From contig CAIKRR010000045.1 in NCBI GenBank assembly GCA_903829815.1, forward strand, positions 135,226 through 199,225: a stretch of 64,000 nucleotides of DNA, given 5' to 3'. This DNA is from an uncultured Pseudomonadota bacterium. GTDB lineage: Bacteria > Pseudomonadota > Gammaproteobacteria > Burkholderiales > SG8-39. Positions 33,000-42,037 of the stretch are shown here, in pieces; the stretch's first letter is position 1, and the number at the start of each line of letters is the position of its first letter. Both the position numbers and the translations under genes were made by a program. A model generated the notes under the pieces. It was not told where the DNA came from. It was given only the letters and a program-made list of their open reading frames with translations, and searched no databases.

Positions 33000-33352
33000 C
33001 GCGCCTCGCATCGGAAGGCATCACGCAGCCACACGATGGTCCCTTCTGACCCATCAATCAGCACTGCATCGAACCGGCATGGCAGCATGCGGCCACCGAG
33101 CCAGGCCTGCGCAGCCGCGACGATGCGGCCCTGTTTGCGTGCCGTGATGCTCGCGGCAGCGCCGCCGAAGTGGTGGCTCGAACGCTTGCGCACCTCGATG
33201 AAGAGCACCGTGTCGCCCTCGCGTCCGATCAGGTCGATCTCGCCGCAGCGCCGACGCACATTGCAAGCGAGAATTTCCACGCCGAGCGCGCTCAGGTGCG
33301 CTGCTGCGCGCATCTCGGCACAGCGGCCGATTGAAGGGCTCTGTCGTCCCAT
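32996..33352 (-). CDS. YraN family protein (UPF0102)
   Basis: The 118-residue protein has the nuclease-like core of the UPF0102 family: E-x-A-A-x-x-L near the start, NVRRRCGEIDLIGREGDTVL and FIEVRKRSSHHFGG, then ITARKQGRIVAAAQAWL. The GEIDLI...FIEVR pattern resembles PD-(D/E)XK nucleases. It is divergent from rsmI with only 17 bases between the starts, the same pairing as in E. coli (rsmI / lpoA-yraN). It probably acts on nucleic acid; the function is not established. Confidence 0.93.
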   Translation of the reverse strand: MGRQSPSIGRCAEMRAAAHLSALGVEILACNVRRRCGEIDLIGREGDTVLFIEVRKRSSHHFGGAAASITARKQGRIVAAAQAWLGGRMLPCRFDAVLIDGSEGTIVWLRDAFRCEAR

Positions 33353-33369
33353 CGGGTTACCATTGGTTC

Positions 33370-34302
33370 ATGTCGAACTCAAGCGTAGACCCTGCCACCC
33401 TCTACGTGGTGGCCACCCCGATCGGCAATCTTGCCGACATCACGGCGCGCGCCTGTGCGGTGCTGGCCGCTGTCGATGGCATTCTTGCCGAGGACACGCG
33501 GGTCAGTGCAACCCTGTTGCGACACCACGGCATTGCAACGCCGGTGAGCGCGCTGCATCAGCACAACGAAGCGCGCCGTGGCGCCCGGATCATCGAGCGG
33601 CTGGCGGCTGGTGAATCGTTTGCACTCATCTCCGACGCCGGCACGCCGGGTATTTCGGATCCGGGGGCGCATCTGGTGCGCGAGGTGCGCGCTGCAGGCC
33701 ATACGATCGTTCCGATTCCGGGCCCGAGCGCGCTCACCGCAGCGCTGTCGGTGGCCGGCATCGAAGGGCCGGTGCTTTTTGCCGGCTTTTTGCCGGCGCG
33801 TGCCGCTGCACGACAGGCCAGCATCAAGACCTTCGAGTCGGCTCGTCTCGCCTGGGTGGTGTACGAGTCCCCGCATCGGCTCGTGGCCCTGGTCGATGAT
33901 CTTGTGGCGAGCCTGGAGCCAACCCGAGCCGTGATCATCGCGCGCGAACTCACCAAGCGCTTCGAGTCGGTGGTGCGCCTGCCGATCGCCCAGTTGCCTG
34001 CCTGGCTCGCGGCCGATTCGAATCATGTGCGCGGCGAGTTCGTGGTGGTGATCGAGGCCTGTGCCCAGACAGCCGCCGACGAGATCGGCACGACGGCGTT
34101 TCCCGTCCTCGATGTGCTGCTCGAGGAACTCTCGCTGGCCCAGGCCGTGCGGCTTGCCCAGAAGATCACCGGTGCGCGCCGCAACGATCTGTATGCCCAT
34201 GCATTGCAGCGTCAGCATGCGGCCGGTGAATCGACCGGTGAATCGACCGGTGACACCAGCGACACCGCTGATAACGCAGATGCTGATGGGACAGACCGGT
34301 GA
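33370..34302 (+). CDS. rsmI: 16S rRNA 2'-O-ribose methyltransferase (C1402)
   Basis: The 310-residue protein is RsmI, which methylates the ribose of C1402 in 16S rRNA. TLYVVATPIGNLADITARA, AEDTRVSATLLRHHGI and SDAGTPGISDPGAHLVREV are the SAM-binding tetrapyrrole-methylase fold blocks, and PIPGPSALTAALSVAG completes the core. Near the end is a 12-base tandem repeat (34225-34248, plus a degenerate copy) that encodes GESTGEST, outside the family core. The start ATG 33370 gives the family length. Confidence 0.93.
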   Translation: MSNSSVDPATLYVVATPIGNLADITARACAVLAAVDGILAEDTRVSATLLRHHGIATPVSALHQHNEARRGARIIERLAAGESFALISDAGTPGISDPGAHLVREVRAAGHTIVPIPGPSALTAALSVAGIEGPVLFAGFLPARAAARQASIKTFESARLAWVVYESPHRLVALVDDLVASLEPTRAVIIARELTKRFESVVRLPIAQLPAWLAADSNHVRGEFVVVIEACAQTAADEIGTTAFPVLDVLLEELSLAQAVRLAQKITGARRNDLYAHALQRQHAAGESTGESTGDTSDTADNADADGTDR

Positions 34303-34421
34303 GGGGCCTCGGCCAGACCCGCTGCCTGATCCTCCCCTTGCGAGTCCCCTCCCGCGCGGCGCCTTGAGACGCGATCTTCCTGAACCCTGATGCCTGCCTT
34401 GCCCCTCACTCCGAGCCCCTG

Positions 34422-35456
34422 ATGCCCCAGACCCTCGTCTTGCGCCGCCCCGATGACTGGCATATCCATCTGCGTGATGGCGCCGCCCTTCTTTCGCTGG
34501 TGCCGGCTGCGGCCCGACAATTCGCACGTGCCATCGTGATGCCCAACTTGCGGCCACCGGTAACCACTGTGCAAGCCGCACTTGCCTATCGCAATGCGAT
34601 CATGGCGGCCGTTCCTGCCGGCATGGCATTCGAGCCGCTGATGACCCTTTATCTCACCGACAATACCTCGGCCGATGAGGTGGCCAGGGCTGCTGCCAGT
34701 GATCACGTTCATGGCATCAAGTACTACCCGGCCGGGGCAACCACCAACTCCGAGTCAGGGGTGACCCGCATCGAACGGGCCAGTGCAGCCCTCGAGGCCA
34801 TGGAGCGCCACGGGCTGCCGCTGCTGATGCACGGCGAGGTTACCGACCCGGCCATCGACATCTTTGATCGTGAGCGGGTGTTTCTCGACACGGTGCTCGA
34901 ACCGCTGCGGCGGCGCTTTCCGAGCTTGCGCATCGTGCTCGAGCACATCACCACGGCCGAGGCTGCAGCTTTCGTCACCGAGGCAACCGGGCCTGTTGCC
35001 GCGACCCTGACGGCACAGCACCTGCTGCTCAATCGCAACGCGATCTTCGATGGCGGTATCCGGCCCCATGCCTACTGCCTGCCGGTCCTGAAGCGCGAGT
35101 CCCATCGTCAGGCACTTCTGGCTGCCGCCACCAGCGGCAATCCCCGCTTCTTTCTCGGCACCGACAGTGCGCCGCACACCCGAGCCAACAAGGAATCGGG
35201 CTGCGGTCACGCCGGTGTCTACAGTGCGCATGCAGCGATCGAACTCTATGCCGAGGCCTTCGAGGCGGCAGGCGCGCTCGATCGGCTCGAGGCTTTCGCC
35301 AGTCTCAACGGACCCCGCTTCTACGGACTCGCGGCCAACGAAGGGCAAGTAACCCTCGAGCGCCTCGACTGGACCGTCCCTGCAAGCTACCCGATGGGCG
35401 ATGACACCGTGGTGCCGCTGCGTGCCGGGCATACGCTGCACTGGCGACTTGTCTGA
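34422..35456 (+). CDS. pyrC: Dihydroorotase
   Basis: The 344-residue protein is PyrC, the pyrimidine-synthesis enzyme that cyclises N-carbamoyl-aspartate. [10 protein letters not shown] near residue 10 holds the two metal-binding His, [18 protein letters not shown] near residue 90 contains the carbamylated Lys, and LLMHGEV and LEHITTAEA give further metal ligands. [13 protein letters not shown] near residue 246 holds the catalytic Asp. The gene is plus strand; a DUF3025 gene follows with overlap. Confidence 0.95.
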   Translation: MPQTLVLRRPDDWHIHLRDGAALLSLVPAAARQFARAIVMPNLRPPVTTVQAALAYRNAIMAAVPAGMAFEPLMTLYLTDNTSADEVARAAASDHVHGIKYYPAGATTNSESGVTRIERASAALEAMERHGLPLLMHGEVTDPAIDIFDRERVFLDTVLEPLRRRFPSLRIVLEHITTAEAAAFVTEATGPVAATLTAQHLLLNRNAIFDGGIRPHAYCLPVLKRESHRQALLAAATSGNPRFFLGTDSAPHTRANKESGCGHAGVYSAHAAIELYAEAFEAAGALDRLEAFASLNGPRFYGLAANEGQVTLERLDWTVPASYPMGDDTVVPLRAGHTLHWRLV

Positions 35457-36264
35457 TCCGGACGCCTCGATCGGGGCGCTGACACACTCGCCGCTGCATG
35501 AGTCGATCGCGCACTGGCTGCATCGATTGCCCGCCGGGCGTTTTCCCTCGGTCGAGGATCTCGATGCGCTGGCTGCGGAGGTGCCGGCGCTGCCACCGGG
35601 CTTTGGTTTCGATGTTGCCCACCACGCTCTGACGGCCGCGGCCTACGAGCGCGGCATTGCGATATCCGGCCGGGTGCCGACTCGTCATGGCGATTGGCAT
35701 GACCTTTTCAACGCGCTGGTCTGGCTGAGCTTTCCGCGTCTGAAACTCGCACTCAATCGTATCCATGTGCGGGCACTGGCCGATGACCGTGCCGGTGCCG
35801 TGCAAGCCGCAGGTCGCGGTGCACTGCGTGACCTTGCCACCTTGATCGACGAGAGCGGCCTGGTGCTGGCCTGCGACGACCCGACGCTGGTGCAGGCACT
35901 GGCCACCCGCGCATGGCGTGAATTGTTTGTCGACCGGCGTACAGCGGTCTGTCGGTCGATGCACTTCCTCACCTGTGGCCATGCGGTTCTCGATCGGGGT
36001 CGGCGCCCCTGGAAGGGACTCACCGCACGGGTGCTGGTGCTGCCAGTCGAGCAGACCTTTGTCGATCTTGATCGCACCGCGCGGCTTGCCTTCGTTGACG
36101 AGGCGGCTGCACGATGGATCGAAGGCGAGGCGGCCGCGCGCCTCGGTACCCGGGGCTTGCTGCATCTGCCGGTGCTGGGCATTCCGGGCTGGTGGGGCGC
36201 CAATGCCAATCCGACCTTTTATGACGACCCGCAGGTGTTTCGCGGCACGCTGCCAGGGCGGTGA
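35401..36264 (+). CDS. DUF3025 family protein
   Basis: The protein has up to 287 residues. Its start is uncertain: ATG 35401, GTG 35422 and TTG 35449 all overlap the pyrC end, and no good ribosome-binding site decides. The DUF3025 core is clear: [20 protein letters not shown] near residue 99, then [15 protein letters not shown] and [19 protein letters not shown] near the end. The function is unknown. It lies between pyrC and rnpB in many Burkholderiales, so the position is a useful taxonomic hint. Confidence 0.85.
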   Translation: MTPWCRCVPGIRCTGDLSDPDASIGALTHSPLHESIAHWLHRLPAGRFPSVEDLDALAAEVPALPPGFGFDVAHHALTAAAYERGIAISGRVPTRHGDWHDLFNALVWLSFPRLKLALNRIHVRALADDRAGAVQAAGRGALRDLATLIDESGLVLACDDPTLVQALATRAWRELFVDRRTAVCRSMHFLTCGHAVLDRGRRPWKGLTARVLVLPVEQTFVDLDRTARLAFVDEAAARWIEGEAAARLGTRGLLHLPVLGIPGWWGANANPTFYDDPQVFRGTLPGR

Positions 36265-36278
36265 GTACAATCGACCTT

Positions 36279-36645
36279 GAAGTCGGCCAGGCGATCGCTG
36301 TCACGCAGGTTTTGGCGGGGCAGAGGAAAGTCCGGGCTCCAAAGGGCAGGATGCCGGCTAACGGCCGGACGCCGTGAGGCGATGGAAAGTGCAACAGAGA
36401 GCAGACCGCCGATGGCCCGGGGACGCTTGCGTGTCCGGGATCAGGCAAGGGTGAAACGGTGGGGTAAGAGCCCACCGCAGGCGTGGCAACACGGCTGGCA
36501 TGGTAAACCCCATCCGGAGCAACACCGAATAGGCGGACGATGAGGCTGCCCGCTGAGTCCGCGGGTTGGTGGCTAGAGCGGCACGGTAACGTGTCGCCCA
36601 GATGAATGATCGTCCTCGACAAAACCCGGCTTAACGGCCGACTTC
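36279..36645 (+). ncRNA. rnpB: RNase P RNA, bacterial type A
   Basis: The RNA runs from GAAGTCGGCC (36279) to GGCCGACTTC (36645), which pair to form helix P1. Core elements are visible in order: CAGAGGAAAGTCCGGGCTCC (CR-I) at about 36320, ATGGAAAGTGCAACAGAGAG (CR-II region) at about 36382, AAGGGTGAAACGGTGGGGTA and AGAGCCCACCGCA (CR-III region) at about 36450, GGCATGGTAAACCCCATCCG (CR-IV region), and ATAGGCGGACGATGAGGCTG plus GGTGGCTAGAGC (CR-V region). These are the hallmarks of the tRNA 5'-processing ribozyme. The 3' end meets the stop codon of the convergent waaF gene. Start and end are placed by the P1 helix and may differ by a few bases from the mature RNA. Confidence 0.96.
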
Positions 36646-37729
36646 AATCTTGATGCGAAGGGCCCGCCATCCTGTGATGGCGGGCCCCGAGCGAGCGCTC
36701 GACTTCATCCACGGTGATCTCGCGCATGCAGCGGAAATGGCCCGGTGCGCACGTGCGGGCATAGCACGGGCTGCACTCGATCGCATGCCATATCAGGTGG
36801 GCCTGCGCATCCAGCGGCGGTGTGTGTTGCGGGCTCGACGAACCGTACAGCGCGACAAGTGGCCGACGCAGTGCTGCTGCAACGTGCATCAAGCCCGAGT
36901 CATTGGCGACAACCACGCTTGCCAGCGACATCAGGTCGATGGCCTCGCCCAGTCGGGTGTGTCCGCACAGGTCCAGGAGACTGGCGCGCCTTGCAGGGTC
37001 GGTGGCTGCGATCACGGCTTGTGCGATCGGCTGGTCACGCGCCGAGCCGAAAATCCATACCTGGGCGCCCTGGGCTACCAGCCGACTGGCCAGGGCACCA
37101 AAGTGTTCGGGCGGCCAGCGCTTGGCAGGCCCGTACTCGGCGCCCGGGCAGATGGCCACGACCGCTCGCTCGCTCGAGAGCCCGAGACGCGTGAGTGCGG
37201 CCTGGCGCGTCGCGGTATCAACCCGAAGCCGAGTGGTGGGCAGGGGCCGCTCCAGGGGCGTGCCGGGCATCTCGGCCAGTTGCGCATAGCGCTCGGCCAT
37301 CAGCGGCAGCAGGTCGGCATCGAGCCGATGTCGGCGATTGATGAGCCCCAGTCGCGATTCGCCCGTGAACCCGATGCGCAGCCCGATGCCAGCCAGCCAG
37401 GGGATCAGCGCCGATTTGAAACTGTTGGGCAGTACCCAGGCCGCGTCATGATCCGCGCGTGCGATGGACCGTGCCAGCCGGTAGCGGTGACCGAGTCGCA
37501 GATCGCCATGCCCGAGTCCGCTCGGTATCACCGAGGCGATCTCGGGCATGCGCTCGATGAGGGGCGCGGTCCAGTCGGGGGCCAGCGCATCGAGGGCGAT
37601 GCCCGGATGTCGTGCGTGAATGCGTGCGAGCAGCGGCTGCGCAAGCAAGGTGTCGCCAATCCACGAGGGCATGACGACCAGTGCCCTGCGCAACACCATC
37701 GGGTCGGGGTGGCGTGGTTCGGTCGTCAC
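36644..37729 (-). CDS. waaF: Lipopolysaccharide heptosyltransferase II
   Basis: The 361-residue protein is a GT9 heptosyltransferase that adds the second heptose to the LPS inner core. LVVMPSWIGDTLLAQPLLAR near residue 17, VAICPGAEYGPAKRWPPEHF near residue 190, VVVANDSGLMHVAAAL and YGSSSPQHTPPL are the family blocks. GTG 37729 opens the frame, but ATG 37699 (MVLRRALVVMPSWIGD) fits the usual family start better. The gene follows the ilvE and zinc-finger genes on the minus strand. Its final codons lie within a perfect hairpin and its stop codon overlaps the 3' end of rnpB by two bases. Confidence 0.94.
   Translation of the reverse strand: MTTEPRHPDPMVLRRALVVMPSWIGDTLLAQPLLARIHARHPGIALDALAPDWTAPLIERMPEIASVIPSGLGHGDLRLGHRYRLARSIARADHDAAWVLPNSFKSALIPWLAGIGLRIGFTGESRLGLINRRHRLDADLLPLMAERYAQLAEMPGTPLERPLPTTRLRVDTATRQAALTRLGLSSERAVVAICPGAEYGPAKRWPPEHFGALASRLVAQGAQVWIFGSARDQPIAQAVIAATDPARRASLLDLCGHTRLGEAIDLMSLASVVVANDSGLMHVAAALRRPLVALYGSSSPQHTPPLDAQAHLIWHAIECSPCYARTCAPGHFRCMREITVDEVERSLGARHHRMAGPSHQD
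36660..36687. terminator. Perfect 12-bp hairpin after rnpB, inside the 3' end of waaF
   Basis: GGGCCCGCCATC (36660-36671) and GATGGCGGGCCC (36676-36687) form a 12-base-pair stem with a CTGT loop. It starts 14 bases after the rnpB P1 helix, where a terminator for the RNA is expected. On the minus strand the same bases encode about the last ten residues of waaF before the final five. No strong T tract follows on either side. Confidence 0.55.
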
Positions 37730-37765
37730 GGCCCGACCTGCGCGCTCGATGTCAGGACGCTCTGC

Positions 37766-37978
37766 TCAGTGCCCGTGCGGCAACTCGCCGTTGAACACGT
37801 AACGCGTACCACAGTAAGGGCAGCGTGCCTGGAGTCCGGCTGAGCCCGGCTGCGCGGCCAGTTTAAGGAACACCCGAGGGTGACTGCTCCAGGCCTGCAT
37901 GTGCGCGGTCGGGCAGTGCAGGGGCAGGTCGGCAGCAGTCACTTCAATCGTTGACGCACCCGTCGCAGGGTCGGTCAT
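37766..37978 (-). CDS. CHCC-type zinc-finger protein
   Basis: This 70-residue protein has the zf-CHCC pattern: LHCPTAHMQAWSSHPRVFL in the middle, with Cys and a downstream His, and ARCPYCGTRYVFNG with the two final Cys. Eukaryotic relatives include the complex I accessory NDUFS6; the bacterial role is unknown. It lies between ilvE and waaF, the standard Burkholderiales gene order, 36 bases upstream of waaF. Confidence 0.9.
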   Translation of the reverse strand: MTDPATGASTIEVTAADLPLHCPTAHMQAWSSHPRVFLKLAAQPGSAGLQARCPYCGTRYVFNGELPHGH

Positions 37979-38015
37979 GGGCAGGCACTCCTGGGCGGGT
38001 CGGGAAGGTCGGGTC

Positions 38016-39071
38016 TCAGGCCTTTGCGGCCTTGCTGCGCGGCGCAGGCTTGGTGGCCGACGTGTCTGCTGCGGTCTTGCCGGCAGCCTTCTTGCTTGTC
38101 TTCTTGCCGCCCTCCTTGCTGGCGCTCGCCTTGCCGCCTGCGGCCTTTGCCTTCACCGGCGTCAGCCATTCACCATAGGTGCTGTTGCGGCCTTTCACCA
38201 CGTCGAAGAACGCCTTTTGCAGCCTCGCCGTGATCGGGCCGCGTGCGCCGCTGCCGATGAGGCGGTTGTCCAGTTCCCGCACCGGGGTCACCTCGGCCGC
38301 GGTGCCGGTGAAGAACACCTCGTCGGCGATGTACAGGTCATCGCGCGTGATGCGCCGTGCCTCGACCTTGTAGCCCATGTCGTTGGCCAGGCGGATGATC
38401 GATCCGCGCGTGATGCCGATGAGGGCCGAGCTCAGTTCGGGTTCATAGAGCACACCGTCCTTCACCATGAACAGGTTCTCGCCCGAGCCCTCGGCTACGA
38501 AGCCGTCGACATCGAGCAGCAGTCCCTCGTCATAGCCATCCTGGGTTGCTTCGAGGTTGGCGAGGATGGAGTTGGCGTAGGTGCCGGAATACTTGGCCCG
38601 GCACATCGATACGTTGACATGGTGGCGAGCAAACGACGAGGTCTTCACCCGGATGCCTTTCTCGAGCGCTTCTTCGCCCAGATAGGCGCCCCAGGGCCAG
38701 GCAGCAATGGCCACGTGCACCTGGGCGCCGCGCGGCGATACGCCCATCTTTTCCGAGCCGTAGAAGGCGATCGGGCGGATGTAGCATTCGTCGAGCTTGT
38801 TGGCACTGATCACCTCGAGCTGCGCCGCCATCAGTTCCTCGGCGCTGTAGGGGATCTTCATCATGTAGATGTGGGCTGAATTGAGCAGTCGCTGCGTGTG
38901 TTCGCGCAAGCGGAACACGGCGCTACCCGTTTTCGTCTTGTAGGCGCGAACACCCTCGAAAACGGCCAGGCCGTAATGCAGCGAGTGGGTGAGGACATGC
39001 GTGTTCGCCTGGCGCCACGGCACCATCTTGCCGTCATACCAGATGAAACCGTCGCGATCGGCCATCGACAT
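38016..39071 (-). CDS. ilvE: Branched-chain amino acid aminotransferase with Lys/Ala-rich C-terminal tail
   Basis: The 351-residue protein is a fold-type IV PLP aminotransferase. FIWYDGKMVPWRQANTHVLT at the start, HYGLAVFEGVRAYKT, RPIAFYGSEKMGVSPRG, CRAKYSGTYANSILANLEA with the PLP Lys in its usual place, and ADEVFFTGTAAEVTPVREL are family blocks. It transaminates Val, Leu and Ile. The catalytic domain ends at STYGEWLTPV near residue 306; a 45-residue tail follows with 12 Lys and 14 Ala, unlike the usual ending. The ATG 39071 has GGAG nine bases upstream. Confidence 0.94.
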   Translation of the reverse strand: MSMADRDGFIWYDGKMVPWRQANTHVLTHSLHYGLAVFEGVRAYKTKTGSAVFRLREHTQRLLNSAHIYMMKIPYSAEELMAAQLEVISANKLDECYIRPIAFYGSEKMGVSPRGAQVHVAIAAWPWGAYLGEEALEKGIRVKTSSFARHHVNVSMCRAKYSGTYANSILANLEATQDGYDEGLLLDVDGFVAEGSGENLFMVKDGVLYEPELSSALIGITRGSIIRLANDMGYKVEARRITRDDLYIADEVFFTGTAAEVTPVRELDNRLIGSGARGPITARLQKAFFDVVKGRNSTYGEWLTPVKAKAAGGKASASKEGGKKTSKKAAGKTAADTSATKPAPRSKAAKA

Positions 39072-39201
39072 GGGTCGGATCTCCAAACTGAGCCGGGCCT
39101 CCAGTCACGAGCGCTGGGGCTGCCGGGCAAACACCCCGACTGGAAGCCAGTGGTGCTGTGCAAGCGCGTAATTGTAAGCCATCAGGCGCGGCCTCCCGCA
39201 G

Positions 39202-41964
39202 TCAGCGTTCGCCAAGCGTCGCCTGCCACAGTGCCCGTGCGCATTGCGCCTGGCTGGCCACGCTGTCAAAGGGCACGCGTGCAGCAGGCGCTTCGTTCAG
39301 GCGCAGCGCATGCTGCAGCCGTCGCATCGCGCGGTAAGCGTCGGCGGCCCCCAGAGCCACCTCGGGCGCGATGAGACCGAGCTGGCCTGCTGCCTGCAGC
39401 AAGGCGATGTTGCCGCTGTTGGTGCACAGGCTCGGGTATTGGCCTGCGTGGGCCAGCACCAGATACTGCACCGCGAACTCGATGTCGATCATCCCGCCAC
39501 GGCCATACTTGAGATCGAACAGACCGCTCGTGTTGGGGTGTGCCTGATCGATGCGCGTGCGCATCGCGCGGATCTCGACGGCAAGCGCGGCTGACTCGCG
39601 CGCTCGTGCAAGCACTTCGAGCCGCGCCGACTCGAAGGCTCGTCCCAGGGTCGGGTCGCCCGCGCAGAATCGGGCACGTGTGAGTGCCTGATGCTCCCAG
39701 GCCCAGGCGGCAGTGCGCTGGTAATCGCGGAATGCTTCGATGCCCGTCACCAGCAAACCTGCCTCGCCGTTGGGCCGAAGGCGCAAGTCGGTCTCGAAGA
39801 GGATGCCGGCTGCGGTGCGGCTGGAGAGCCAGGAACAGATGCGTTGCGCCAGCCGGGCGTAGTGCTCGACGGCGCGCGGGTCCTCATCCTCGAAGAGGAA
39901 GGCCAGGTCCAGATCCGAGGCGTAACCCAGTTCCTTGCCGCCCAGTTTGCCGTAGGCAATGACGGCAAAGCGAGGCGTGTCGCGGTGCCGACCATTCAGA
40001 CGCTGCCAGCAGGCGGTGACCGTGGCTTCGATCACGGCATCGGCCAGTGCCGAGAGGTGGTCTGACAGATGTTCCAGGGTGAGTTCGCCGGCCAGGTCGC
40101 GTGTAAGTAGCCTGAACACTTCGGCGTGATGCATTTCGCGCATCACGTCCATGGCCCGTTCGGTATCACCCGCATGGGGCTCGATGGCAAGGCGCAGGTC
40201 GCGCGCGAACCGCGCCATGTCGGGTGCCGGTTGGTCGCGTGGCAGGATGATTTCGTCGAGCAGGGCCGGATGCCGTGTGAGGTAACCGGCTGCCCAGCTC
40301 GATGCCGCCATGATGTTGGCGATACGGCTCAAGAGGTCGGGCCGTTCGGTGAGCAGCGCGAGATAGGCGCTGCGACCCGCGATCGCTTCGATCAGGGTCA
40401 GCATGCGAGAGAGTGTCGTATCAGCGTCGGAGACACTTGCGCAGGCCGTGACCAGCCGGGGTGCCAAGGCATCCATGCGTGTCTGGCTGACAGCAGGTAC
40501 GGTCCGGTAGCGAGTGCCCGAGCGCAGCGCCTGGAGTCGGCGCATCGATTCCTCGGGCTGCGTATAGCCCAGTGTGGCCAGCAGGGCCGCGCCTTCCTGA
40601 TCGCCGCTCGAACCCTGCCACAGCGCTGACAGACGGGTCTCGAGTGCGCCAGGCTCGCTGGCGGTCTCCCCTGAAGGATCGCGCCCCAGCGTCGCCGCAA
40701 ACACGCGCTCGACCGCCGCGCGCCGGCTTGCCAGGGCCTGCTCGAAGCTGGCGATATCTGCAAAACCCATGCCCCTGGCAATGATCAGCCGGTCTTCAGT
40801 CGCGGTTGGCAGGCTGTGGGTCTGGGCGTCGTCGAGATACTGGAGCCGGTGTTCGACGCGCCGCAGGAAATCGTAGGCGTCGAGCAAGGCTGCCGCTGTT
40901 TCGTCGTTGATGAGGGCGCGTGCGTTCAAGGCTTCGATGGCTGCGATGGTGGGCTGAACCTGCAGCCCGGGGTCGCGCCCGCCGCGAACCAGCTGGTGGG
41001 CCTGGGCAATGAATTCGATCTCGCGGATGCCGCCTGGGCCGAGCTTCACGTGATCGGCCAGGTCGCGGCGTCGTACCTCGGTACGGATTTGCGCGTGCAA
41101 TGAACGCAGTGCGCCGATGGCATCGAAGTCCAGATAGCGGCGGAACACGAAACGTCGTGTCTGGGTCGCCAACTCTGCCACCGGGGCATCGGGCAAGGCC
41201 GCAACCACGCGTGCCTTGAGCCAGGCGTAGCGTTCCCACTCGCGCCCGTGGGTGATGAAGTAGCCCTCCAGGGCATCCAGGCTGGTGGCGAGCGGACCGC
41301 CATCGCCCCAAGGGCGAAGTCGCATGTCGACTCGAAAGACGCGCCCGTTGCTGGTCGCTTCATCCAGGGCCGCAATGATGCGCTGGCCCAGCCTGCGGAA
41401 GAATTCGCTGTTGTCCAGGGCCCGGTCGCCATCGGTCTGGCCCTCGGCCCCGTAGATGAAGACCAGATCGATGTCGGAGGACACATTGAGTTCGCGCCCG
41501 CCGAGCTTGCCCATGCCGACGACCATGAGCGACTGACGCACGCCCTCGGCACGGGGTGTGCCGAAGCTTGCCTCGAGTGAGGCGGTGCAGTGGCGCAGCG
41601 CCGCCGTCAGGCTCACCTCGGCCAGCGCAGTCATCGTCTCGTGCACTTCCTGCAATGGCGCGATGCCGCCAAGGTCGCGCGCGGCCAGCCGGATGAGAAC
41701 CCGCGCCCGCAGTTCGCGCAGGACTGCGCCCAGTTGTTCCGTTTCGCCCAGTTGTTTCGTTTCGCCCAGTGCCCGCGCGTCGAGAAATCGCTGCATCGAT
41801 TCGCGTGTCCACCCCGAGAAGCGGGCAAACGCGTGTTCCATCGCCCAGCCCGGGTGTGTCGCCAAGGCCCGGGAGGCAAAGCGGGATCCAGCCAAGGACA
41901 AGCCCGGGCCATCTGCCGAGAAGTCGCTTGTGTCAACGTCGTCGATCGGGTGTTGGCCGGCCAT
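39202..41964 (-). CDS. glnE: Bifunctional glutamine-synthetase adenylyltransferase / adenylyl-removing enzyme
   Basis: This 920-residue protein has the two nucleotidyltransferase domains of GlnE. The first carries GMGKLGGRELNVSSDIDLVF near residue 160 (adenylyl-removing half) and the second AYGKLGGKELGYASDLDLAF near residue 683 (adenylylating half). Each has the G-S/A-D-x-D metal motif. It adds or removes AMP on glutamine synthetase in response to PII and glutamine. The start at 41964 has AAGG five bases upstream; the open frame continues to 42561 only because it is antisense to yhdP. A small 18-base tandem duplication at 41731-41766 repeats LGETEQ/LGETKQ near residue 70. Confidence 0.95.
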   Translation of the reverse strand: MAGQHPIDDVDTSDFSADGPGLSLAGSRFASRALATHPGWAMEHAFARFSGWTRESMQRFLDARALGETKQLGETEQLGAVLRELRARVLIRLAARDLGGIAPLQEVHETMTALAEVSLTAALRHCTASLEASFGTPRAEGVRQSLMVVGMGKLGGRELNVSSDIDLVFIYGAEGQTDGDRALDNSEFFRRLGQRIIAALDEATSNGRVFRVDMRLRPWGDGGPLATSLDALEGYFITHGREWERYAWLKARVVAALPDAPVAELATQTRRFVFRRYLDFDAIGALRSLHAQIRTEVRRRDLADHVKLGPGGIREIEFIAQAHQLVRGGRDPGLQVQPTIAAIEALNARALINDETAAALLDAYDFLRRVEHRLQYLDDAQTHSLPTATEDRLIIARGMGFADIASFEQALASRRAAVERVFAATLGRDPSGETASEPGALETRLSALWQGSSGDQEGAALLATLGYTQPEESMRRLQALRSGTRYRTVPAVSQTRMDALAPRLVTACASVSDADTTLSRMLTLIEAIAGRSAYLALLTERPDLLSRIANIMAASSWAAGYLTRHPALLDEIILPRDQPAPDMARFARDLRLAIEPHAGDTERAMDVMREMHHAEVFRLLTRDLAGELTLEHLSDHLSALADAVIEATVTACWQRLNGRHRDTPRFAVIAYGKLGGKELGYASDLDLAFLFEDEDPRAVEHYARLAQRICSWLSSRTAAGILFETDLRLRPNGEAGLLVTGIEAFRDYQRTAAWAWEHQALTRARFCAGDPTLGRAFESARLEVLARARESAALAVEIRAMRTRIDQAHPNTSGLFDLKYGRGGMIDIEFAVQYLVLAHAGQYPSLCTNSGNIALLQAAGQLGLIAPEVALGAADAYRAMRRLQHALRLNEAPAARVPFDSVASQAQCARALWQATLGER
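41731..41766. repeat. 18-bp tandem duplication inside glnE
   Basis: CAGTTGTTCCGTTTCGCC (41731-41748) is followed directly by CAGTTGTTTCGTTTCGCC (41749-41766), one mismatch. On the coding strand it repeats six residues in frame near the N-terminus, before the first catalytic domain. Confidence 0.85.
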
Positions 41965-42037
41965 GGGGACCTTCGATCTACAATGAGCAATCTTCATTCT
42001 AGGACGGCCCGGCACCGGCCGTGTTGCTGATCCGCTC

